Shown here piece after piece: positions 1 to 5,518 of a stretch of DNA of 5,518 bases. Source of the stretch: an uncultured Ruminococcus sp. (GTDB lineage: Bacteria > Bacillota > Clostridia > UBA1212 > UBA1255). The translations under genes were made by a program, and so were the position numbers. The stretch lies in NCBI GenBank assembly GCA_902782885.1, contig CACZOW010000238.1:1-5518 (forward strand), read 5' to 3'. A model generated the notes under the pieces. It was given only the letters and a program-made list of their open reading frames with translations. It ran no database searches and was not told the DNA's origin. Positions within the stretch are counted from its first letter, which is position 1; each line of letters begins with the position of its first letter.

Positions 1-732
1 CTGGACAATAAAAATATCCGGCAGGCGCTGGAGAGAGTATTGTCCACGGCCGGAATGAGCAACGAAGCGCGGGAATGGCTGGTGCGCGATAATATCAACG
101 AACTCCGCCGCCGGGAAAGCTCGATCTCCGTCGACCGGGGGAGCGGTACGCGCGGCTCGGGCCTGCTGATCTTCCTGATCGCCGTCAACGTGCTGATTTT
201 CGCGGTCGGCCGGATCCTGAAACTGCGCACCGGCATTGATCCGCTGGTGGAATGGGGCATTCAGGATAACGTCCTGATCATGCAGGGGGAATGGTGGCGG
301 CTGATCTCCTCGATGTTCCTCCATGCCGACTTGATGCACCTTCTGGGCAATATGCTGTTTCTGTACATGCTGGGCGACGCGCTGAAGCGCTGCTACAGCA
401 ACCGGCAGCTCGGGATCATCTACTTCACCGGCGGCCTCGCGGGCAACCTTCTGGGCCTGATGTTCTCCAACTTCCGCTCGCTGGGCGCGTCGGGGGCAAT
501 ACTCGGCCTGGGCGGCGCGCTGCTCTACCGCATGACGCTGGGCAAAGACGCGCGGGCGTTCCGGGCGGCAGGCAATTTCACCTGGCTGGCCATCTCGGTA
601 CTGTACAATCTGGTGTACGGGCTGGTGACGCCCGGTATTGACAACTACGGCCACTTCGGCGGCTTCATCGGCGGCTTCATTGTCGCCCTGCTAATCGGAG
701 TACACTATGATATTCGGAAAACACATAAATAA
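1..732 (+). CDS. Rhomboid family intramembrane serine protease (5' end probably outside window)
   Basis: A membrane-embedded serine protease that cleaves transmembrane segments of other membrane proteins. Numbering from the TTG at 40, the protein has 230 residues. A short charged, helix-prone cytoplasmic N-terminus (1-38) is followed by about six membrane segments (roughly 40-58, 93-114, 122-142, 148-165, 177-197, 205-222). Rhomboid hallmarks are all present: a WWR motif (85-87), HxxxxHxxxN in segment 2 (H95, H100, N104, the positions of H145, H150 and N154 in E. coli GlpG), the nucleophile in GASG (S151, codon 490-492), and the base H205 in YGHFGG. The catalytic dyad is therefore intact. The frame stays open to base 1, adding at least 13 plausible residues, so I treat the gene as 5'-partial. 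The alternatives are TTG at 40, with GGAG at 30-33, or ATG at 55, which has no spaced ribosome site. The 3' end overlaps the next gene by 26 nt. The substrate cannot be told from the sequence. Confidence 0.93.
   Translation: MDNKNIRQALERVLSTAGMSNEAREWLVRDNINELRRRESSISVDRGSGTRGSGLLIFLIAVNVLIFAVGRILKLRTGIDPLVEWGIQDNVLIMQGEWWRLISSMFLHADLMHLLGNMLFLYMLGDALKRCYSNRQLGIIYFTGGLAGNLLGLMFSNFRSLGASGAILGLGGALLYRMTLGKDARAFRAAGNFTWLAISVLYNLVYGLVTPGIDNYGHFGGFIGGFIVALLIGVHYDIRKTHK
697..709 (+). promoter_or_regulatory. Ribosome binding site and start codon of the first ABC gene, inside the rhomboid gene
   Basis: GGAG at 697-700 lies 6 nt before the ATG at 707-709. Both sit in the last codons of the rhomboid reading frame, in a different frame. 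This fixes the start of the first half-transporter and implies that ribosomes finishing the rhomboid gene pass over it. Translational coupling is inferred. Confidence 0.7.
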
Positions 733-2509
733 ATACTACCTGCGCTACAGCTGGGCGCTGCTGATCGGCATAGCCATGCTGTTCTTCATTGACTACATGG
801 AGCTGCTCATACCCTCGCTGTACCGCATGGTCATAAACGGGCTGAACGACGGATTCAACGTGATCGACGGCGTTAGCGTGCCCTTCGATATGAAATTCGT
901 GCTGGACAAGATCTGCCTGCCGATGCTGTTCATTGTCCTCGCCATGGTCGTGGGCCGCTTCGCCTGGCGCCTGTGCTTCATCGGCACTTCGCTGAAAGTG
1001 GAGCACGGCCTGCGCCGCAGCATGTTCGACCGCTGCAAGGATCTCTCCCAGCAGTACTACCAGGTCAACAAAGTCGGCGACCTGATGTCCTACTACACCA
1101 ACGATCTGGAGACCGTGCAGGACTGCTTCGCCTGGGGCATTCTGATGGTGACGGACGTGATCATGCTGGGCGGCCTGGCGTTTGTAAAAATGATACGCAT
1201 GAACCTGGTGCTCACACTGCTGTCCCTGATACCCATGGCGCTGATGGCCGTCATCGGCGTGATACTGGGCAAGTACATGGAAGCCAAATGGGAGCAGCGG
1301 CAGGCGGCATTCTCCAAACTGTCCGACTTCGCGCAGGAGAGCTACTCCGGCGTGGCGGTGATCAAGGCGTTCGTCAACGAATACCGCGAACTGCTCACGT
1401 TCCGCAAGCACAACAAGGACAACGAAAAGGTCAACGTCGAGTTCGTCAAATTGTCGATGAAACTGGACATCTACACCGAACTGCTGATAGAGTCCGTTGT
1501 CTGCATCATCCTGGGCTACGGCGGCTACCTGGCCCATAAGGGCGTGTTCAACGCGGGTCAGCTTATCGAGTACTTTGGCTATTTCGACTCTCTGATCTGG
1601 CCGGTCATCGCCGTGGCGGAACTCATCAAAATGACGTCCCAGGGCAAGGCGTCTCTCAAGCGCATCGGCGGCCTGATCGACGCGGAGATCGACGTGAAGG
1701 ACGGCCCGAACGTGACCGAGCCCGCGGATCTGAAGCTGCAGGGCGGCATCGAGTTCCGGCATATGACTTTCGCTTACCCGGGGACAGACGTCAATGTGCT
1801 GGATGACGTTTCGTTCACCGTAAAGGCCGGGGAGAACGTGGGCATCATCGGCCGCACCGGCTCGGGCAAATCCACCGTGGCGGACCTGCTGCTGCGCACG
1901 TACAACGTGCCCGACGGCACGCTGTTTCTGGACGGCAAAGACGTCAACACCATTCCGATCTACGCGGCGCGCGCCAACATCGCGTACGTGCCGCAGGACA
2001 ACTTCCTGTTCAGCGACACCATCGAGAACAACATTGCGTTTTTTGAGGAGCCCGCGGAGGAGGAATTGACCCATACGCTCGTGGAGGAAAACGCGCGGCT
2101 GGCGGACGTGCACGACAACGTGAAGAGTTTTGCCGCCGGATACGCCACGCTGCTGGGCGAGCGGGGCGTAACGGTATCGGGCGGTCAGAAGCAGCGGATA
2201 TCCATTGCCCGCGCCCTCATCCGCAAAGCGCCGATACTGGTGCTGGACGACTCGCTGTCGGCGGTGGACGTGGAGACCGAGGAACGGATCCTCACCAACC
2301 TGCGGGACAACCGCAGCGGCATGACAACGCTGATCATCGGCCACCGGATGTCGACGATGGCGTACATGGACCGGATCATTTTTATTGACGAAGGGCGCAT
2401 CGCCGGCGCGGGTACCCACGCGGAACTGCTCGCGGGCAACGCCAAATATAAACACATGGCCGAACTTCAGCAGATCGAGGCCGAAAAGGAAAGGGGGGAG
2501 AGACTGTGA
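707..2509 (+). CDS. ABC exporter half-transporter, first subunit (degenerate Walker B), multidrug/lipid type
   Basis: A 600-residue half-transporter with an N-terminal six-helix membrane domain fused to a C-terminal ATPase, the usual size for type IV (ABCB-like) exporters. Membrane segments lie near 17-37, 72-92, 142-163, 165-188, 254-275 and 281-306. ATPase motifs are: A-loop Y357, Walker A GRTGSGKST (382-390), Q-loop Q430, signature SGGQ (491-494), Walker B ILVLDD (510-515), D-loop SLSAVD (516-521) and H-loop H546. The residue after the Walker B Asp is D515 (codon 2249-2251), not the catalytic Glu, so the ATP site built on this subunit's Walker motifs should be weak or inactive. Its signature is canonical and would serve the partner's site. 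That pattern matches the first subunit of heterodimeric exporters such as LmrCD and TM287/288. The start is fixed by GGAG at 697-700. It is followed without a gap by its likely partner. The cargo cannot be read from the sequence; drugs, lipids or peptides are all possible. Confidence 0.95.
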   Translation: MIFGKHINKYYLRYSWALLIGIAMLFFIDYMELLIPSLYRMVINGLNDGFNVIDGVSVPFDMKFVLDKICLPMLFIVLAMVVGRFAWRLCFIGTSLKVEHGLRRSMFDRCKDLSQQYYQVNKVGDLMSYYTNDLETVQDCFAWGILMVTDVIMLGGLAFVKMIRMNLVLTLLSLIPMALMAVIGVILGKYMEAKWEQRQAAFSKLSDFAQESYSGVAVIKAFVNEYRELLTFRKHNKDNEKVNVEFVKLSMKLDIYTELLIESVVCIILGYGGYLAHKGVFNAGQLIEYFGYFDSLIWPVIAVAELIKMTSQGKASLKRIGGLIDAEIDVKDGPNVTEPADLKLQGGIEFRHMTFAYPGTDVNVLDDVSFTVKAGENVGIIGRTGSGKSTVADLLLRTYNVPDGTLFLDGKDVNTIPIYAARANIAYVPQDNFLFSDTIENNIAFFEEPAEEELTHTLVEENARLADVHDNVKSFAAGYATLLGERGVTVSGGQKQRISIARALIRKAPILVLDDSLSAVDVETEERILTNLRDNRSGMTTLIIGHRMSTMAYMDRIIFIDEGRIAGAGTHAELLAGNAKYKHMAELQQIEAEKERGERL

Positions 2510-2511
2510 TG
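2493..2511 (+). promoter_or_regulatory. Ribosome binding site and TGATG stop-start junction between the two ABC genes
   Basis: A purine run with GGGGGGAG at 2493-2500 precedes two adjacent in-frame start codons, GTG at 2506 and ATG at 2509. The stop codon of the first subunit (TGA, 2507-2509) overlaps the ATG by one base. From the final GGAG (2497-2500), spacing is 5 nt to the GTG and 8 nt to the ATG, so either could work. I favour the ATG. The overlap suggests coupled translation and near-equal amounts of the two subunits, as a heterodimer needs. Confidence 0.7.
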
Positions 2512-4371
2512 TCACCGATAGCGATATTGCTGCTGGTATGCGGTTTCCTGACCGTGGCGTTCTCGCTGGCGTACCTGCTGGTGAAGGATAAAAAAACGTC
2601 GATGGGCTTCGAGCGCAACCTCAAAGACCGCGATATAATCAAACGTCTTCTGCGTTACGCGCGGCCGTACGTCAAGTATTTCGTGCTGGTGCTGGTGCTG
2701 CTTCTGCTGTCCGTGGCGTACGAGATAATCTCCCCGCTTATAATGGGCCGTACGGAGCAGATGATCACGGAGGGGTTCGAGATGAGAGACCTGCTGCTGA
2801 TCGTGGCGCTGAGCGCGGGCCTTCTGGTGCTGTCGATGCTGGCGCGCTATTATCAGGCGGTGGTGCTGCAGCGCACCGGCCAGCGCATCATCACCTCCAT
2901 CCGCGAAGATGTGTTCTCACATACGCTCAGTTTGTCCCAGGGCCAGCTGAATTCGATCCCCGTGGGCAAGCTGGTGACCCGCGTGTCCGGCGACGTGGGC
3001 GCGATCTCGCAGCTGTTTACGGATATCGTGGTCAATCTCGTCAAGAACGCGGTCATCATCGTCGGCGTATTGACGGCAATGCTCATACTGAACTGGCGCC
3101 TTACCGCGGTGGTGATGATGTTCACGCCGTTCGTGGTATTGTTCACCGTGATTTTCCGCAAATTTGCCCGCCGCGCGTACCGCCACGTTAAAAACAACAA
3201 CACGGAGCTGAATACCTTCCTGTCGGAAAACCTGTCCGGCATGAAGATCATCCAGTCCTTCAACTGCCAGAAGCGCAAGAAGAACGAGTTTGACGGCCAC
3301 AACGACCGGCTGTACAAGTCCAAACGCGAGCAGATGTTCGTGTTCGGAATATTCCGGCCCGTTGTCCACATGCTGTACCTGGGCTCGGTGATGACGCTGT
3401 TCTATGTGGCTGCCAAGGGATATATTGACCCGACCGGTTTCCTGGGCTCAACGGTCACCGGCGCGGTGGTCGTGGCGTTCTACATGTATATTTTCAGGTT
3501 CTACACGCCCATCCAGAACCTGGCGGAGCAATTCAACCGGCTGCAGTCGTCGCTGGCTTCGGCGGAAAAAGTGTTCAACCTGCTGGATCTCAAACCGGAC
3601 CTGACGGACGACGAGGGTGCGGTGGAGCTCACCGAGGTCAAGGGAAAGATCGAATTCCGCGACGTCTGGTTCCGCTATGTGGAGGACGAATGGGTGCTCA
3701 GGGGCCTGTCGTTCACCGTGGAGGCAGGGGAGACCGCGGCGTTCGTTGGCGCCACCGGCGCGGGCAAGACCACGATCCTGAGCCTGATCTGCCGCAACTA
3801 CGACATACAGAAGGGCGAGATACTGATCGACGGCGTCAACATCCGGCACTACACGCTGTCCTCCCTCCGCCGTCACTTCGGCCAGATGCTGCAGGATGTG
3901 TTCCTGTTCTCGGGCACCGTGCGCAGCAATATCACGCTGGACAACGACGAATACAGCGAGGAGGACGTGCTGGCCGCGTGCCGTTACGTCAACGCCGACC
4001 GCTTCATTTCCCGCCTGAAAAACGGCCTGGATGAAGAGGTGCGCGAGCGGGGCAACAACTTCTCCGCCGGCCAGCGTCAATTGCTCTCTTTCGCCCGCAC
4101 CGTGCTGCGCAAGCCGGAGATCATGATCCTGGACGAAGCCACGGCCAACATCGACACCGAGACCGAAGTTCTTATCCAGGAGTCCCTGGAGCGGATGAAG
4201 AATATCGGAACGATGCTGATCGTTGCCCACAGGCTGTCCACAATACGCGGCGCCTCCCGCATCATCGTGCTGAGCAAAGGCGAGGTGCTGGAGCAGGGGT
4301 CCCATGATGAACTTATGGCGGCCCGCGGCGCGTACTGGGAAATGCATCACCGCGGCCAGGCGCAAGGCTGA
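2509..4371 (+). CDS. ABC exporter half-transporter, second subunit (catalytic Walker B, SAGQ signature)
   Basis: Partner half-transporter of 620 residues, numbered from the ATG at 2509 (621 from the GTG at 2506). An extra hydrophobic segment at about 3-25 precedes a charged stretch and the usual six membrane helices (near 57-78, 95-117, 171-192, 197-216, 280-302, 313-336). The C-terminal ATPase has A-loop Y390, Walker A GATGAGKTT (414-422), Q-loop Q462, signature SAGQ (519-522, codons 4063-4074), Walker B IMILDE (538-543) with catalytic E543 (codon 4135-4137), and H-loop H574. The catalytic machinery is intact, but the signature has Ala where Gly is normal. This is the mirror image of the first subunit: this protein's Walker motifs plus the first subunit's SGGQ form the working site, while its SAGQ faces the degenerate site. 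This supports an obligate heterodimeric exporter in the cytoplasmic membrane, driven mainly by one ATP site. The specific substrate is unknown. It is the last gene of the operon. Confidence 0.95.
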   Translation: MSPIAILLLVCGFLTVAFSLAYLLVKDKKTSMGFERNLKDRDIIKRLLRYARPYVKYFVLVLVLLLLSVAYEIISPLIMGRTEQMITEGFEMRDLLLIVALSAGLLVLSMLARYYQAVVLQRTGQRIITSIREDVFSHTLSLSQGQLNSIPVGKLVTRVSGDVGAISQLFTDIVVNLVKNAVIIVGVLTAMLILNWRLTAVVMMFTPFVVLFTVIFRKFARRAYRHVKNNNTELNTFLSENLSGMKIIQSFNCQKRKKNEFDGHNDRLYKSKREQMFVFGIFRPVVHMLYLGSVMTLFYVAAKGYIDPTGFLGSTVTGAVVVAFYMYIFRFYTPIQNLAEQFNRLQSSLASAEKVFNLLDLKPDLTDDEGAVELTEVKGKIEFRDVWFRYVEDEWVLRGLSFTVEAGETAAFVGATGAGKTTILSLICRNYDIQKGEILIDGVNIRHYTLSSLRRHFGQMLQDVFLFSGTVRSNITLDNDEYSEEDVLAACRYVNADRFISRLKNGLDEEVRERGNNFSAGQRQLLSFARTVLRKPEIMILDEATANIDTETEVLIQESLERMKNIGTMLIVAHRLSTIRGASRIIVLSKGEVLEQGSHDELMAARGAYWEMHHRGQAQG

Positions 4372-4517
4372 TCCTGCAGCGGGCGAGCGTTTGCTGAGGG
4401 TGAGCGCCCGGCGCCTTCTTAACGGGATGCTTTCCGGGAAAAGGAAACAAAACACGCGATTTTTCTATTTTTATTCTATCCGGGCGCCGTCTCTTGCCAT
4501 TCAGATGCATGAAGCGG

Positions 4518-4627
4518 CGCCAATTAACGTCTTGAAGCGCCTCCTTGACCATCCTGAAACGAGGCGAGACAGGTAAAAAACGGTCAAAGAGCGGTATCAG
4601 CCCGTAATTGGCGTCCGGCAGGCCAAT
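4518..4627. repeat. Cluster of inverted repeats, possible structured RNA or decayed sequence
   Basis: A 9-bp perfect inverted repeat, CGCCAATTA (4518-4526) and TAATTGGCG (4605-4613), encloses two smaller pairs: CGCCTC/GAGGCG (4538-4543, 4561-4566) and TTGACC/GGTCAA (4545-4550, 4582-4587). These two cross each other in a pseudoknot-like way. ATTGGC at 4607-4612 can also pair with GCCAAT at 4622-4627, giving a choice between two stems. The repeats are visible in the sequence. Six-base pairs arise easily by chance and only the 9-bp arm stands out, so any function is speculative. I recognise no known riboswitch. Confidence 0.4.
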
Positions 4628-4713
4628 CGCGAGCTGAAAAATGAGCGAGAATGCTAAAATATGGGCGAGTCCCGGCGGCACGGCAGCTGTTGAGCACGCG
4701 AGCAAGAAAACTA

Positions 4714-4742
4714 TTGCCACCATGAGAGCAATGTATTATAAT
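4714..4742 (+). promoter_or_regulatory. Sigma-A (sigma-70-like) promoter for the secreted-protein gene
   Basis: A -35 box TTGCCA (4714-4719, one mismatch to TTGACA) and a perfect -10 box TATAAT (4737-4742) are separated by the optimal 17 bp. The expected transcript start is near 4749, leaving about an 85-nt leader before the ATG at 4836. The A-rich stretch just upstream (4701-4710) could help polymerase binding. The eight bases ATTATAAT form a palindrome, so a -10 can also be read on the minus strand, but no -35 sits at the right distance there. Confidence 0.75.
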
Positions 4743-4835
4743 ATTTGCAGTTTTTTGAATATTGACCGGCGATTTCGGCCGCGCGCTGATACCGGAATTC
4801 AAAAATCGCTACAATTATTTCCGGGAGGAACACAC

Positions 4836-5518
4836 ATGAAAAAAATAGCGATCATGCTGCTCGCCGCGTTGATGCTCACCGTATTCGCCGCGATGCCCGC
4901 GTTTGCCGCCGCAGAGGCGCCTGCTGAGGAAGCTCCGAGCGAGGAGGCGCCTGTCGATTACAGCACCAAAGAATGCTACGAGTTCTGCGAGGACGCGGTC
5001 ATCGGTTTCTGGCTGGCTACCGTTACTCCGTTAGGCGACAATGAGTGGGAGACGTATTCGGAAGAAAACTATGTTTCCGCCACTTTCACCGCCGCAAAGC
5101 CGTTCAGCGCCATCAAAGTGCCGCACTGGGCCGGCAATCCGGCCAGTTTCAAAGGCATTACCCCCGTTGACGTGGAATTCGCGATCTTCAAGGCCGTTGA
5201 GAATAACTGGGGCTCTGACTACAATTCTGACGACGCCGTTGTGCGCGAGGTCAAGACCTTTGACCACGACGATCAGGAATTCATCTGGGAGTTCCCGCAG
5301 CAGGCCGCCGGCCGCTACTGCGTCCGCATCATGCAGCTCACCGAAGAGGGCGGTTATATCGTTATTGCCCAGGGCGAGCCGCTGGATGACGATATCGAGT
5401 TTGATTACGAGAATGCCCGTTTGAACAACTCCGGCAAAGAAGGCATCTCGCTGACGGTCTACTATGACGAGGGTCCCGGCCCCGAAGTCGATCCCGGCGA
5501 AGCCACCGCAGTCCCGCC
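4836..5518 (+). CDS. Secreted acidic protein of unknown function (3' end outside window)
   Basis: The frame starts at ATG 4836, after GGGAGG (4823-4828, 7-nt gap), and runs to the right edge without a stop: 227 residues visible. The N-terminus is a clear Sec signal peptide, with MKK, a hydrophobic core to about residue 20, and a predicted signal peptidase I cut after AFA (residue 24). The mature start is an Ala/Pro/Glu linker with repeated EAP units (27-39). Residues about 42-210 form a globular region rich in Asp, Glu and aromatics, with alternating hydrophobic stretches that suggest a beta-sandwich (for example near 80-96, 111-121, 148-153, 160-166, 173-178). C47 and C51 form a CxxxC, and C162 is a third Cys. 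The visible end (212-227) is Gly/Pro/Glu-rich, like a linker to a further domain or a cell-surface anchor. I recognise no family. A surface or extracellular binding role is inferred from export and fold pattern only. It has its own promoter. Confidence 0.85.
   Translation, partial: MKKIAIMLLAALMLTVFAAMPAFAAAEAPAEEAPSEEAPVDYSTKECYEFCEDAVIGFWLATVTPLGDNEWETYSEENYVSATFTAAKPFSAIKVPHWAGNPASFKGITPVDVEFAIFKAVENNWGSDYNSDDAVVREVKTFDHDDQEFIWEFPQQAAGRYCVRIMQLTEEGGYIVIAQGEPLDDDIEFDYENARLNNSGKEGISLTVYYDEGPGPEVDPGEATAVP

Larger units (their letters stand above)
4372..4835. other. Non-coding gap between operon and secreted-protein gene
   Basis: About 464 bases with no supportable gene, and richer in A and T than the flanking genes. 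It holds a 6-bp inverted repeat CGGGCG/CGCCCG (4380-4385, 4405-4410) just after the operon, a T-rich tract (4460-4479), an 8-bp inverted repeat GCGCCCGG/CCGGGCGC (4404-4411, 4480-4487) around that tract, a cluster of inverted repeats (4518-4627), and a promoter (4714-4742) with an 85-nt leader for the next gene. No hairpin is directly followed by a T-run, so no clear intrinsic terminator closes the operon. No tRNA-like fold was recognised. Short open frames on either strand lack ribosome sites and recognisable protein features. Confidence 0.7.

Noticed and set aside
677..2515. A 612-codon open frame on the minus strand across the whole first ABC gene
   Set aside because: The + strand gene has every ABC motif. 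The antisense product is rich in His, Val, Arg and Gln with no membrane or domain pattern, as expected when the GC-biased codons of a real gene are read backwards.
4380..4410. GC-rich hairpin right after the operon as an intrinsic terminator
   Set aside because: The stem is only 6 bp with a 19-nt loop and is not followed by a T-run; the nearest T-rich tract begins about 50 bases later.
3448..4455. A 335-codon minus-strand open frame opposite the second ABC gene
   Set aside because: Same shadow effect: it mirrors the ATPase domain coding sequence and shows no recognisable protein pattern of its own.
4545..4573. TTGACC as a -35 box in the intergenic gap
   Set aside because: The bases 17 bp downstream (GACAGG at 4568-4573) do not resemble a -10, and nearby spacings give nothing better.
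4304..4576. A 90-codon + strand frame spanning the end of the second ABC gene
   Set aside because: It starts inside the ABC gene in another frame, has a mixed, low-quality composition and spans inverted repeats. No support for a real product.
4313..4723. A 136-codon minus-strand frame with a lipoprotein-like hydrophobic start
   Set aside because: The N-terminus resembles a signal peptide, but no GGAG-type ribosome site precedes the ATG. The start lies between the -35 and -10 of the + strand promoter. The rest is basic and unpatterned, and the tail runs antisense into the ABC gene. A decayed gene cannot be excluded.
4584..4802. A 72-codon minus-strand frame in the intergenic gap
   Set aside because: No ribosome site or recognisable domain, and it covers the + strand promoter.
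4810..4815. TACAAT as a second -10 box for the secreted gene
   Set aside because: No acceptable -35 lies 16-18 bp upstream, and transcription would start inside the ribosome binding site. The promoter at 4714-4742 is far better.

Overview
The window reads almost entirely on the + strand. It holds an operon of a rhomboid intramembrane protease and two ABC-exporter half-transporters, then a 464-bp non-coding gap, then a separately promoted gene for a secreted acidic protein cut by the right edge. GC-rich coding sequence, GGAG-type ribosome sites, a signal peptide starting MKKIAIML and an exporter pair of the BmrCD/LmrCD/TM287-288 type suggest a GC-rich member of the Firmicutes, probably a Clostridia-like anaerobe. 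This placement is inference; no rRNA or other marker gene is present.

Layout. Positions 1-732: rhomboid protease with its catalytic Ser-His pair intact; the reading frame is open through the left edge. Positions 707-2509: first ABC half-transporter, starting inside the rhomboid gene (26-nt overlap). Positions 2509-4371: second ABC half-transporter, whose ATG shares one base with the stop codon of the first (TGATG). Positions 4372-4835: non-coding, AT-richer than the genes, with several inverted repeats and a near-consensus sigma-A-type promoter (4714-4742). Positions 4836-5518: start of a secreted protein with no recognised function.

How the genes work together. The two half-transporters are complementary. 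The first has Asp after the Walker B aspartate but a canonical SGGQ signature. The second has the catalytic Walker B Glu but an altered SAGQ signature. When paired head to tail they should give one hydrolytic and one degenerate ATP site, the hallmark of obligate heterodimeric exporters. The overlapping starts imply translational coupling of all three genes. A functional link between the rhomboid and the exporter is possible but unproven. The secreted protein has its own promoter, so it is probably a separate transcription unit.

I found no RNA genes, insertion sequences, CRISPR arrays or phage elements. Nothing here clearly amounts to an undescribed system. The points most worth checking are the rhomboid-exporter overlap, the structured intergenic stretch and the unassigned secreted protein.
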